Assembly (NCBI RefSeq): GCF_013214165.1
Contig: NZ_JABSSM010000010.1
Span: 1-62,499, forward strand
DNA length: 62,499 nucleotides
Direction: 5' to 3'
From: Shewanella sp.
Lineage (GTDB): Bacteria > Pseudomonadota > Gammaproteobacteria > Enterobacterales > Shewanellaceae
Every line of letters starts with the position of its first letter. The stretch's first letter is position 1. The position numbers were made by a program, and so were the translations under genes. This document shows, piece by piece, positions 18,990-27,409 of this stretch. The notes below the pieces were generated by a model. It was not told where the DNA came from and did not search any database. It saw nothing but the letters and a program-made list of their open reading frames with translations.

Positions 18990-19529
18990 TTAGTTTGCCA
19001 GACTAACCAAGTGATCGGCATAAACTTTAACGTCATCCCAATCGGTGTAGTCGATCACCGACTTAGGGTCTGTTGGGCCATCTGTCATCTTCATGATCAT
19101 CTGAATAGCGAGTCTGTCCCACCAACGCCATGAGGGGTAATCTACCTTACCGGCGATCACTTTGACGTCCTTAGGTTTCCAGGGAGAAAGCTCGATGAAC
19201 TTCTGCAGATACTTGTTATTCTCCGGGATGCGCTTCTCGGGTTTACGCGCAACGACGTTGACGCTATAGAAGCTATTGGGAAGGCTATCTAAGGCTACTT
19301 GATGTTCAGTGGCAAAGGCGAATACCGATTTATCATAGCTGCCGTAGAGCACGCAGGCGCCTAAGGCGACACAATCATATTGCGACCAATTCAGGCCGCT
19401 TTTCGTCGCTTCACTGATGTGCATTACAGTGCATCGGTTGCCGCCGCTTTCAATTTGTTCGGCGACGGCGCGGCTGATCCTGGCGGTATGACCACCTCTG
19501 GAATAGTAAAGTACCAGTACTGACTTCAT
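18990..19529 (-). CDS. hemG: HemG-like flavodoxin, menaquinone-dependent protoporphyrinogen IX dehydrogenase (first copy)
   Basis: The 179-residue long-chain flavodoxin oxidises protoporphyrinogen IX to protoporphyrin IX, feeding electrons to quinones. The FMN-binding loop is in VLVLYYSRGGHTARIS at the N-terminus. NSFYSVNVVARKPEKRIPEN and GKVDYPSWRWWDRLAIQMIM match HemG. The ATG at 19529 gives the normal N-terminus; an upstream TTG adds only four residues. It diverges from the ArsR gene. A second, similar gene lies at 25175-25702. Confidence 0.9.
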   Translation of the reverse strand: MKSVLVLYYSRGGHTARISRAVAEQIESGGNRCTVMHISEATKSGLNWSQYDCVALGACVLYGSYDKSVFAFATEHQVALDSLPNSFYSVNVVARKPEKRIPENNKYLQKFIELSPWKPKDVKVIAGKVDYPSWRWWDRLAIQMIMKMTDGPTDPKSVIDYTDWDDVKVYADHLVSLAN

Positions 19530-19667
19530 CGATATGTCCAATTGAAAACTATTTTCAGAGCTTATTGTTGCAGCAAGTCATTTTATAAACACAAGAATTG
19601 ATCACAAATTAGCGCTAGCTCATATAAATAGAAGTCAAAATTGAGATCTGTAGCCAAGTTAGTATCA

Positions 19668-19696
19668 TTGTCTTAGCTAAACGGCTCAATTAGAAT
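19668..19696 (+). promoter_or_regulatory. Sigma-70-type promoter for the ArsR gene
   Basis: TTGTCT (19668-19673), a 17-base spacer and TAGAAT (19691-19696) lie about 30 bases before the ATG at 19728. Placement and spacing are good; the match is by eye only. Confidence 0.5.
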
Positions 19697-19727
19697 AAAC
19701 TAATCCAAGAGTGAAGTGAGTACAGGT

Positions 19728-20033
19728 ATGCAAAACAATATCGATGTAAATGCCATGGTGACCAACGCTGAGAATGCGGCTAAGTGGTTAAAAGCGATTG
19801 CCAATCCGAATCGATTGATGATCTTGTGCCTACTACTGGATAATGAGTTGAGTGTGACTCAACTCAATGCGACAGTCCCGCTGAGCCAATCAGCCCTGTC
19901 TCAGCACCTTGCCGTCTTAAGAACTCAAGATCTAGTATCTACACGTAAGAGTTCGCAAGTGGTCTATTACTCACTCAAGAATGAGCAGGTCACTGCAATC
20001 ATCTCGATCATGCATAAGCAGTTTTGTGCATAA
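19728..20033 (+). CDS. ArsR-family winged-helix regulator
   Basis: The 101-residue repressor-type protein has the ArsR layout: AAKWLKAIANPNRLMILCLL, a recognition helix in LSQSALSQHLAVLRTQDLV and the wing RKSSQVVYYSL. There is no classic metal-binding ELCVC motif in the alpha-3 helix, so the signal may not be arsenic. The target is unknown; it could control the divergent hemG-like gene about 200 bases away. The ATG at 19728 is preceded by ACAGGT; a GTG four codons upstream is an alternative. Confidence 0.85.
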   Translation: MQNNIDVNAMVTNAENAAKWLKAIANPNRLMILCLLLDNELSVTQLNATVPLSQSALSQHLAVLRTQDLVSTRKSSQVVYYSLKNEQVTAIISIMHKQFCA

Positions 20034-20351
20034 TTATTTTCGGATAGATCGGAGTCAGAGTACAAGCTAGCTGCGTTTATAATTTGGTGTCATTTCCGTA
20101 TTAGCTAACTAACATCACTTAAATCTAAGAAACGCTATTTTTATAAATCAGCCAGTATAGATGCGGCTGCGAGCTTAAGTTTCAGGGTGAGGCTCTTCGA
20201 ACAAGAAGCATAGCCATAAGCCTATGAGCGAGAAGCCTGGAAGCTGAACAGGCCTTTTATATGGAAATAATTGGCTAAACTGGCGACATATTTGCGAACT
20301 GGCAGTTAAACACGGAGCTTGTTTAAAACCGTAGTTCCCACTGCGGCCAAT
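20034..20351 (+). repeat. Gene-free gap with degenerate composite repeat copy D
   Basis: From about 20150 the sequence follows copy C (21690-22035): AGATGCGGCTGCGAGCTT, CAGGGTGAGG, then an AGAAGC...GAGCGAGAAGCC block and degenerate GAACTGGC units (GAACAGGCC at 20245, GAACTGGC at 20296). It is more diverged than copies A-C. No gene is visible. Confidence 0.6.
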
Positions 20352-20795
20352 TTATGTTTCTAAGCTTTTAAGTTCCAAAATCAAAGATAAGAATTTATCT
20401 TTCTTTGCAGATCCTAATGATCCGAAAATTTTGTCATCTATCTCTTCAACAACACTGATTGCTTGCAGAGTTAAGCTTTGGCCTGTTTCAGACAAATTTA
20501 AAACAAAGCTACGTGAATCATTTGGTGCTTTATTTTTTACTACCAAGTTTTTTTCAACTAGATTTTTCAATGCCTTAGAAATGGTCATCTTATCAAGACT
20601 TGTTAAGGCTGATATTTTAGTTTGAGAGGGACTAGTTTGTTCTTTTTCACACCAAAGAGTGGTTGCTAGAATAACAAACTGTGTATGAGTTAACCCTAAA
20701 GGCTTCAGGTTTAGTGTGATTTCATAATTCCATTTGGTGTATAAATTCCAAAATTGCAATCCGATACTAGCAGTAGGGTTATCTGCTTTGAACAT
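20352..20795 (-). CDS. MarR-family transcriptional regulator
   Basis: The 147-residue protein has the MarR winged helix: LGLTHTQFVILATTLW, a recognition region SALTSLDKMTISKALKNLVE and the wing VKNKAPNDSRSFVLNLSETG, with helical ends for dimerisation. It lies three bases after the SRPBCC gene stop and shares its promoter. The strong palindrome over that promoter (21230-21265) is the natural autoregulatory operator. The coding sequence is AT-rich, unlike the neighbouring housekeeping genes. Confidence 0.88.
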   Translation of the reverse strand: MFKADNPTASIGLQFWNLYTKWNYEITLNLKPLGLTHTQFVILATTLWCEKEQTSPSQTKISALTSLDKMTISKALKNLVEKNLVVKNKAPNDSRSFVLNLSETGQSLTLQAISVVEEIDDKIFGSLGSAKKDKFLSLILELKSLET

Positions 20796-20798
20796 AAC

Positions 20799-21209
20799 TT
20801 ATTTCTCCGCTAAATATTTCAGACCCTTGAGTGTAATTGGAAAACCTCGCTTAATCGGCTTACCTATTAAATGGGCAAAAATAAAACTAAGTGGACCTTT
20901 GAATTTAACCCTATGTGTAACTAAGACAATATTACCTTTAGGCATTAAATCATGCTCAAAATACATAACACAAAGTGGTAATTTACTCTCGACAGTAAAG
21001 GATTTATTTTCTTCTACTTCTGATAGCAAGATTTTAGATTTCGGGCCTTTTGATGGAGTTAGGCTACCAATACTTCCCTCTATAAATGTACCATTTAAAC
21101 TAGATTTTTTGACCTCTTTGTCCCACACATTCCAATTTTCGACGTCTTTATAAAGTGAGAATATGTGCTGTGGAGTCGAGTTCACCTCAATGCTTTCTTC
21201 GATAATCAT
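20799..21209 (-). CDS. SRPBCC-superfamily (polyketide cyclase-like) protein
   Basis: The 136-residue protein has the START/Bet v1-type helix-grip signature: IIEESIEVNSTPQHIFSLYK, DVENWNVWDKEV, then a beta-rich body and a C-terminal helix LKGLKYLAEK. Such domains bind hydrophobic ligands; no specific substrate can be named. The start at 21209 has AGGGA at good distance. It is the first gene of a two-gene unit with the MarR regulator, so it may handle or sense the ligand to which the regulator responds. Confidence 0.8.
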   Translation of the reverse strand: MIIEESIEVNSTPQHIFSLYKDVENWNVWDKEVKKSSLNGTFIEGSIGSLTPSKGPKSKILLSEVEENKSFTVESKLPLCVMYFEHDLMPKGNIVLVTHRVKFKGPLSFIFAHLIGKPIKRGFPITLKGLKYLAEK

Positions 21210-21229
21210 GTACAATCCCTGTTAATGAA

Positions 21230-21266
21230 TGACACATATAGTAAACCGGCTTACTATATGTGTCAA
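21230..21266 (-). promoter_or_regulatory. Promoter buried in a long palindromic operator
   Basis: TGACACATATAGTAA (21230-21244) and its exact reverse complement (21251-21265) are separated by ACCGGC. On the minus strand this contains -35 TTGACA (21261-21266), a 17-base spacer and -10 TACTAT (21238-21243), almost ideal sigma-70 elements. Each palindrome arm covers one promoter element, so a bound dimer would block polymerase. The MarR protein encoded downstream is the likely ligand. Confidence 0.8.
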
Positions 21267-22141
21267 TTTTACTGATAATCTCATATAAATTTATCGAGCC
21301 ACTTAGCATAAAATCAGGCCATTTCACCACATATCTATTCTGACATTATGATCGCCCAATGGCCTGTAAGGTATTAATTTATTTTAAATTAAAATATCAA
21401 TATGGTGAGGTTATGAGCCTGGGTAAGTGGATGGATAAGTGGACACCCATATTATTTTTGGCACTTGAACTTGGTGGGAACAGATTGCTGAGATCGAGTA
21501 ATCCATTCTCCAAACGATGCTAAATAGCTGTAGTTACCTGCTATTTACTGCTTCTAGCGATAGATTTCTTATGGCGGAATTCTGATAACGAAAAATGACT
21601 GAGTAATTGTATTAACGAGGAATAGGGCAAAAATGAGTTACAAACTCAAGCTTAGAGTTGCCCACAAAACCTCAATCGAAGAGACAACTTATCTTGTAAA
21701 TCAGCAGGTGTAGATGCGGCTGCGAGCTTCCAAAACAGGGTGAGGTATCACGAAGTTATACTCTCCGAACGAGAGGCTGGGTGAATATGGCATAGCCACG
21801 AGCCTATGAACGAGAAGCATGGATGCTGAACTGGCCTTTGTATATGGACATATTTTGCCGAACTGGCCGTTAAACATGGACGTTGTTTGATTTGGCAGAG
21901 CTTACAGGGCCAATTTTGTTCCATACAAAATTTGGCATTTCCTCCGTCCATGGAGGTCAGAGTACTCGCGGCGTCTCGTAGAAGTATTTGCACGTAAGTC
22001 CGCTGCAGGCTATAGATAACCATGAAGGTATGCCTCTAAAAACACCTCCCAATACCAAATCAGCCAGAAGCTAAACCAGAAAATATAATCAGCCTTCATT
22101 CGAAGGCCAGCAGAATGAGTTAGCCAAACTAATCAAATAGA
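21267..22141 (+). repeat. Gene-free gap with composite repeat copy C
   Basis: The first part (21267-21680) shows no gene or clear motif. From about 21690 to 22035 there is a full composite repeat: AGATGCGGCTGCGAGCTT, a block inverted relative to 14959-14995, the GAGAAGCATGG block, two GAACTGGC units (21828 and 21860) and GATAACCATGAAGG at the end. One unit fewer than copies A and B suggests deletion between units. A leftward 91-codon frame here (21748-22023) lies within the repeat and is not credible. Confidence 0.65.
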
Positions 22142-22792
22142 TCACACATAGGGTAATCCTGCGGCTTTCCATTCAGGAAATCCTTCTTCTAGCCTGAACG
22201 CCTCGATGCCTTTTTCTCGCAATGATTCAAGCATTTTATAGGAATATAGACAATAAGGGCCACGACAGTAAGCAATGACTATCTTGTCGGTGGCTAAATC
22301 CTGGATCTGCTTCTCAATTTCTTCCGGCTGAACGTTAATTGCCCCTCTGATATGGCCTTGCAAGAATTCCCTTTGGGGGCGCACATCTAGAATTAATAAT
22401 TTTTGGTCATCAAATTTACTGACGAGTTCTTTGCTGGATATGGTCTGTTCTTTGGGTGTATTAGCGGTGATTTGCAGCATTAAACGATCCACCTCGGCTA
22501 GGTGCGTCTCGGCCGTTTTCCGCAGGCTGCTCATCAAGATAATCACATCATCACCGGCTAACCTATACAGGCGTCTCTTGCCGTCTTTCCTCACCAGCAC
22601 CAGGCCATTTTGTTTCAGAATATGCAAGTGCCTGGAAGTATTGGCCAGCGTCAGCCCCACTAACAGGCTCAACTCTTCGACATTAGATTCGGCCTGCGCC
22701 AGATAATCAAGCATCTCGACCCGCTGAGGCGACCCTAGACTGTGAGCAATCAAGGCAAGTTGTTCAAACAATTGTTTTTTAATAACGCTCAA
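22142..22792 (-). CDS. ArsR-type regulator fused to a rhodanese domain
   Basis: The 216-residue protein joins an ArsR winged helix (SLGSPQRVEMLDYLAQAES, ANTSRHLHILKQNGLVLVRK, residues about 5-85) to a rhodanese domain (LLILDVRPQREFLQGHIRGA to EGFPEWKAAGLPYV) with active-site Cys in AYCRGPYC. The DNA-binding part has no cysteine, so sulfur sensing would have to use the rhodanese cysteines. I use the TTG at 22792; the frame stays open upstream, but those residues are translated operator DNA. It lies with a metallo-beta-lactamase-fold enzyme and an MFS transporter, a sulfide/persulfide-response arrangement. It probably represses itself through the palindrome at 22810-22829. Confidence 0.85.
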   Translation of the reverse strand: MSVIKKQLFEQLALIAHSLGSPQRVEMLDYLAQAESNVEELSLLVGLTLANTSRHLHILKQNGLVLVRKDGKRRLYRLAGDDVIILMSSLRKTAETHLAEVDRLMLQITANTPKEQTISSKELVSKFDDQKLLILDVRPQREFLQGHIRGAINVQPEEIEKQIQDLATDKIVIAYCRGPYCLYSYKMLESLREKGIEAFRLEEGFPEWKAAGLPYV

Positions 22793-22809
22793 AATATACT
22801 CATAGTCAT

Positions 22810-22829
22810 ATTCAATATAATAATTGAAT
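22810..22829. promoter_or_regulatory. Operator palindrome 1 of the ArsR-rhodanese module
   Basis: ATTCAAT-N6-ATTGAAT lies just upstream of the regulator's start. The same arms and spacing occur at 23682-23701, and both sites continue with GTTA. That pattern fits autoregulation by the ArsR-rhodanese protein. Confidence 0.75.
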
Positions 22830-22931
22830 GTTAAGTAATTCCTGTTGCAGATACAATCGATTTTCTGAGATGTGAGCCTAATAACCACAAAAATAATATC
22901 GACGATGAGGCTGACACTCAGAACATCTAAA

Positions 22932-23663
22932 TTAACCGACCATATTAGCCTCTACAATCTTAGTCATATCTTCCGGATGAGGCGGTAGAGTCGCTATGAC
23001 TTCAGTAATAAAATCTGCTTTAGACAAACTTAATATCGGATTATTGAGTTTTTCATATCCTATGGTAGAGACTGGTTTAGCTGAAATGCCAGCACCACAC
23101 GCACTGCCCGCTTTCGCGCCTGGGTGAATTTCGATATGGCTGTCCAGCGTCAACAATTTATCATGAATCGTGTCATAAAGACGGCCCGCCATTGCTAGCT
23201 CTTGACCGCGTAGATCCGGTCGACCAACACTGCCGACAAAAAGTGTATGTTGGGACAGTAAAAACCACGGATGCGGACCACGGGATCTATCGGTCACTAA
23301 TAGACATATCGAATCTAATGTGTGTCCCGGTGTATGCAACACTTTCACCTCGACATTACCAGCCTTGATAATTTGTTGGTCTGCTAGGGCAACAAATTCA
23401 AAATGGGTCTCAGATGACTCGTGCAGCATGTATTGGGCGCCCGTTAGCGCCGCAAGAGCCTTACCACCAGAATAATGGTCCGCATGGACATGGGTGTCTA
23501 TCACATAATGAATATTGACCTCTTTTTCCTTCGCTTGAGCAATATACCATTCAATATCATCAAGATGTACATCGACGGCAATAGCCTTGCCCTGACTCGC
23601 ACAACCCAATAAATATGAAATAGAAGAAGGATCGCTGGGGATTTCTCTTTGTAGCATAAACAT
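22932..23663 (-). CDS. Metallo-beta-lactamase-fold hydrolase, ETHE1/persulfide dioxygenase-like
   Basis: The 243-residue enzyme has THVHADH (metal ligands, about residues 57-63), the downstream His in LHTPGHTLDS and an acidic ligand in FVGSVGRPDLRG, as in the ETHE1/glyoxalase II branch. ETHE1-type members oxidise glutathione persulfide to sulfite with iron; neighbouring rhodanese-type genes support that role. Some branch members act on other thioesters, so the substrate is inferred. It lies between its probable regulator gene and the divergent transporter gene, with the shared operator upstream at 23682-23701. Confidence 0.8.
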   Translation of the reverse strand: MFMLQREIPSDPSSISYLLGCASQGKAIAVDVHLDDIEWYIAQAKEKEVNIHYVIDTHVHADHYSGGKALAALTGAQYMLHESSETHFEFVALADQQIIKAGNVEVKVLHTPGHTLDSICLLVTDRSRGPHPWFLLSQHTLFVGSVGRPDLRGQELAMAGRLYDTIHDKLLTLDSHIEIHPGAKAGSACGAGISAKPVSTIGYEKLNNPILSLSKADFITEVIATLPPHPEDMTKIVEANMVG

Positions 23664-23681
23664 AAAGACAGACCTTTAAAC

Positions 23682-23724
23682 ATTCAATTGATTGATTGAA
23701 TGTTAGAATATTGTTTGGTATTAT
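23682..23724 (+). promoter_or_regulatory. Operator palindrome 2 overlapping the MFS gene promoter
   Basis: ATTCAAT-N6-ATTGAAT (23682-23701) repeats the palindrome in front of the regulator gene. Its right arm overlaps the -35 box TTGAAT (23696-23701) of a rightward promoter with a 17-base spacer and -10 TATTAT (23719-23724). Sitting in the 91-base divergent gap, one bound dimer could control both the hydrolase and transporter genes. Confidence 0.75.
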
Positions 23725-23754
23725 GCAAACACTATTATTCATTTGGAGAAATTC

Positions 23755-25056
23755 ATGCCACAAAGTTTAGGTCAAACAAACACCGATGGGCATTTTGAAC
23801 CTCAGCAGGCTGTTTCTATAGAGCACGGCATACAAGCCAACATAAGACAGTTCAGCCTGAATCTGGTACAGATATTCTTGGTGGGCCTAACCATAGGCAT
23901 GACACGCGTTGTCATTCCGGGTTTGGCTGAGTCAGAGTTTGGTTTGGCAGACGAGGCATTCTTTTTACTCGCCTCTTTCGTCGTGGTATTTGGGATCGTG
24001 AAGGCGGTGATGAACCTGTTCGCCGGAAAACTCAGTGAAACCTACGGTCGTAAAAAAATACTTATCCTGGGCTGGCTAGTCGCATTGCCTATCCCTTTCA
24101 TCCTATTATATGCCCCCAACTGGAACTGGATTATTTTTACCACGGTGTTACTGGGTTTTAACCAGGGACTCTGTTGGTCTATGGCACTTAATAGTAAGTT
24201 AGACTTGGCAAAAAGCACCCAAAAAGGTCTGGTAAACGGCGTGAATGAGTTCGCCGGTTATGCCGCCGTCGGCATTGCAGGATTAGTGACAGCGTATATT
24301 GTGACCTTGTTTGGCCCTAGGGAAGGACTGTTTTATTTCAGTTTAACCGTGATCGTATTGGGACTCGTTCTGGCCAGGCTGACGATTGTTGAAACACTCC
24401 CCTGGGCAAAATTACATCAACAAAATGCACGAGTCGCTGATAAGACCGAGGAGACTAAGTCTCTGGGTCAATTATTCAAGTTGGCTTCCATCGAGAGTAA
24501 GCCTTTGTTTGCGCTGAATCAGGCAGGCTTGGTTGAGAAATTTACCGATGCTATCGTGTGGATTTTCCTGCCCATTTATTTTATGTCCCAAGGGATAACC
24601 CTGATTGAGTCGGGCGCTATCATAGCGATTTACGGTCTCGTTTGGGGCGCGGCCCAGCTAATCACAGGGCCATTATCAGACAAAATTGGACGCAAGGGTC
24701 TGATCGTCTGGGGCATGTGGTTTTGCGGCATCGGCATTATCGCCATTCCTTTCACCCAAGGCATCAGCCTATGGAGTCTCGAGGCGGCGTTTATCGGCAT
24801 TGGCATGGCCATGCTTTATCCGAATCTAGGCGCATCGGTAGGTGACTTTTCCCCACCTCAATATCGGGCGAGTCTGGTGGGTATTTATCGTTTTTGGCGG
24901 GATTCAGGCTATGCCATCGGTGCGCTTGTTATGGGCATAATGGCCCAGTGGTCACAGGACTTGTTAATGCCATTTTGGTTTGTTGGCATTGCCATGTTCG
25001 TGTCTGGCTTGATAGTCCAGTTGTGGCTACCCAGTCGTCAGGTGGAACAGGCTTAA
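23755..25056 (+). CDS. MFS transporter of the ArsR-rhodanese module
   Basis: The 433-residue inner-membrane protein has about twelve hydrophobic segments, the MFS loop motif GKLSETYGRKKILILGW between segments 2 and 3 and its second-half counterpart GPLSDKIGRKGLIVWG. The substrate is unknown; the sulfur context suggests export of a sulfur anion or thiol, but that is inference. The ATG at 23755 is preceded by GGAGA; an in-frame TTG at 23743 is less likely. An intrinsic terminator follows at 25072. Confidence 0.85.
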   Translation: MPQSLGQTNTDGHFEPQQAVSIEHGIQANIRQFSLNLVQIFLVGLTIGMTRVVIPGLAESEFGLADEAFFLLASFVVVFGIVKAVMNLFAGKLSETYGRKKILILGWLVALPIPFILLYAPNWNWIIFTTVLLGFNQGLCWSMALNSKLDLAKSTQKGLVNGVNEFAGYAAVGIAGLVTAYIVTLFGPREGLFYFSLTVIVLGLVLARLTIVETLPWAKLHQQNARVADKTEETKSLGQLFKLASIESKPLFALNQAGLVEKFTDAIVWIFLPIYFMSQGITLIESGAIIAIYGLVWGAAQLITGPLSDKIGRKGLIVWGMWFCGIGIIAIPFTQGISLWSLEAAFIGIGMAMLYPNLGASVGDFSPPQYRASLVGIYRFWRDSGYAIGALVMGIMAQWSQDLLMPFWFVGIAMFVSGLIVQLWLPSRQVEQA

Positions 25057-25071
25057 GTCGGCTTATGACGT

Positions 25072-25099
25072 AAAATGCCAGTCTCTCGACTGGCATTTT
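25072..25099. terminator. Intrinsic terminator after the MFS gene
   Basis: AAAATGCCAGT and ACTGGCATTTT form a perfect 11-base stem with the loop CTCTCG, with T-rich DNA in both directions. It could also serve leftward transcription. Confidence 0.85.
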
Positions 25100-25174
25100 C
25101 GTTTGCACTCATAGGTGCCCTTGGTATCTATTGACGCCCCTTGGTCATCTACTGTTTATTGTTAACCGCTAACC

Positions 25175-25702
25175 TTATCTGTCAATAAAAGCTTGGCCGA
25201 ACTCTTCCACTTGCTGCCAATCAGTAAACTCATAAGTCCCCTTGGTATCAGTAGGTCCCTTGGTCATCCACATGATAAAACGTATCATGGCCTTATCGAA
25301 GAATCGATATTTAGGGTAATCGATCTTACCGGCGAAGACGCCTAGCTGCTGGGGTTTCCATAATGAAAGCGATAGAAACTTCTTCATATAAGGATTGGTT
25401 TCTGGGGTATTCTTCTCCGGCTTTCTGGCAACCACATTCACGCTGAAGAAGGCATTTTTCTTGGCATTGAGTACGGCTTGGTGACGGTTGATATACTGAT
25501 ACAGTTCCGGTCTGTGCTTACCGTAACGGATACTGGCACCTATCAAGATCTTATCGAAGTAAGACAGGTTTAAACCTTGAGCTTCTTCCAGTGAAGCCAA
25601 AGTCACACTATCACCCGCACCTTCACTGATCCCCTGCACAAGCTCACAGATTGCTTTTGTTTGGCCATCGACAGTTGAGTAGATAATTAACGTATTGCTC
25701 AT
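25175..25702 (-). CDS. HemG-like flavodoxin (second copy)
   Basis: The 175-residue long-chain flavodoxin is related to the protein at 18990-19529. The FMN loop is in TLIIYSTVDGQTKAICE, and FFSVNVVARKPEKNTPETN, GKIDYPKYRFFDKAMIRFIM and KGPTDTKGTYEFTDW are HemG-like. One copy may be the true protoporphyrinogen oxidase and the other specialised; the sequence alone does not say which. The ATG at 25702 with AGGAAA upstream is chosen over a longer frame. It follows the second trkH on the same strand. Confidence 0.88.
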   Translation of the reverse strand: MSNTLIIYSTVDGQTKAICELVQGISEGAGDSVTLASLEEAQGLNLSYFDKILIGASIRYGKHRPELYQYINRHQAVLNAKKNAFFSVNVVARKPEKNTPETNPYMKKFLSLSLWKPQQLGVFAGKIDYPKYRFFDKAMIRFIMWMTKGPTDTKGTYEFTDWQQVEEFGQAFIDR

Positions 25703-25807
25703 CAGATTTCCTGAATAATAAAGGTAGACATACCAGTGGCCACTCATGGACCATAAGTCTATATTAATTAAATAAAAATGTAGCCAATAATGCTATAAGG
25801 TAAAGCT

Positions 25808-27265
25808 CTAATTTCGCCAAAAAGTAGGCGTGAACAGCACCAGCAGCGTGAACACTTCGAGTCGACCAAACAGCATGGCTAACAAGAGTACCCACTTAGA
25901 ACCATCATTGATGCTGGCATAGTTACTTGCCACTTCACCTAAGCCCGGACCTAGGTTATTCAGGCATGCTGCGGTAGCGCTAAAGGCGGTGATATTATCC
26001 ATCCCCATCGCCATTAATGCCAGCATGCAGATAACAAAAACCAGGGCGTAAGCCGAGAAAAAACCCCATACCGCATCGATGACGCGATCGGGTAAGACTT
26101 TATTGCCGATCCGTATCGAGAACATGCCCCTAGGGTGTACCAGACGCTTTAGCTCACGGGAGCCCTGCTTAAGTAACAAGATCATCCGCATCACCTTGAT
26201 ACCGCCGGCAGTCGATCCACCACAGCCACCAATAAAGCTGGAGAAGATGAGTAACATAGGCAGGAATAGCGGCCACATGTGGAAGCTCTCGGTGCCGAAT
26301 CCTGCCGTTGTCGAAATTGACACCGCCTGAAATAGGGCGTAATCGAAGGTCTCTTCCGCAGAATCATAGATCCCCGAGTGATAGAGAGTCGCGAAGCAGA
26401 TCGCGGTCAACGCAAGTTGCACGATAATAAGCACCTTAAACTCGGCGTCCTTGAAGTAGACCCTAAGGTTAATACCTCGACGAGTGAAGGCGGCAAAGTG
26501 CAGGCTGAAGTTAAGCGCTGCGATCAACAGAAAGACCACACAGACCATGTTGATTGCCGTGCTCTCGAAATGGCCGATACTGGCATCATAGGTTGAGAAA
26601 CCACCGATAGCGATAGTCGAGAAAGAGTGGCAGATAGCATCGAAGACATTCATTCCGGCCACCCAGTATGCGAAGGCACAGGCGACAGTCAGTAAGAAAT
26701 ATATATACCATAAAGCCTTAGCCGTCTCAGCTATCCTGGGGGTCATCTTACTGTCTTTCACCGGCCCGGGCATCTCGGCGCGATAGAGCTGCATTCCCCC
26801 GATACCAAGTACCGGCAGAATGGCTACGGCCAAGACAATGATCCCCATACCACCCAGCCATTGCAGCAGATGTCGGTAAAAGAGTATGGCCTTGGGTAGA
26901 GAGTCTAAGCCAACAATCACAGTGGCACCTGTGGTGGTTAGGGCCGAGAAAGACTCGAAGAAGCTGTCAGTAATGGATAGGTCAGGCTGACTAGAAAAGA
27001 TAAAAGGCACAGCACCGATAGAACCCAACACGGCCCAAAAAAGTACCACTAAGAGGAAACCTTCACGGGTGCGAAGATCTTTCTTGTGGCTGCGATTGGG
27101 ATACCAGAGCATGAAACCGAGAAATAGACTCAATACAAATGCCTGAATGAAGGCAGTACCGCCCCCATCCTTATAGATCACCGCCACCAGGGCCGGAGGA
27201 AGCAGAGACAGGGAAAACAAGCCCACGAGCAAACCTGTTATTCTTATTATCGTTCTATATTGCAT
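25808..27265 (-). CDS. trkH: TrkH-family potassium transporter (second copy)
   Basis: The 485-residue inner-membrane protein has the four TrkH pore loops: SALTTTGATVIVGLD, FSTIAIGGFSTYDAS, SISTTAGFGTES and ACLNNLGPGLGEV. It ends LEVFTLLVLFTPTFWRN. It is clearly diverged from the trkA-linked TrkH at 12612-14054, so this is an old paralogue, not a recent duplicate. No second trkA is visible; both may share the one TrkA. It is followed by the second hemG-like gene, an arrangement known from E. coli, where trkH and hemG are adjacent. Confidence 0.95.
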   Translation of the reverse strand: MQYRTIIRITGLLVGLFSLSLLPPALVAVIYKDGGGTAFIQAFVLSLFLGFMLWYPNRSHKKDLRTREGFLLVVLFWAVLGSIGAVPFIFSSQPDLSITDSFFESFSALTTTGATVIVGLDSLPKAILFYRHLLQWLGGMGIIVLAVAILPVLGIGGMQLYRAEMPGPVKDSKMTPRIAETAKALWYIYFLLTVACAFAYWVAGMNVFDAICHSFSTIAIGGFSTYDASIGHFESTAINMVCVVFLLIAALNFSLHFAAFTRRGINLRVYFKDAEFKVLIIVQLALTAICFATLYHSGIYDSAEETFDYALFQAVSISTTAGFGTESFHMWPLFLPMLLIFSSFIGGCGGSTAGGIKVMRMILLLKQGSRELKRLVHPRGMFSIRIGNKVLPDRVIDAVWGFFSAYALVFVICMLALMAMGMDNITAFSATAACLNNLGPGLGEVASNYASINDGSKWVLLLAMLFGRLEVFTLLVLFTPTFWRN

Positions 27266-27409
27266 CTAGGCCTATCTATTATTCATTAGCGAAACTCACT
27301 CCCCATAAGATGAGAGCGAAGAAAAACGCACATTTTGTCATTTTCGCACATTTCGATAACTCAGCACAGGAACAAATAATCTTGCTCAATCATCAACAAG
27401 GCTCTCGGC

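Noticed and set aside
21748..22023. 91-codon leftward frame
   Set aside because: It lies entirely in composite repeat copy C and has no protein-like conservation between copies.
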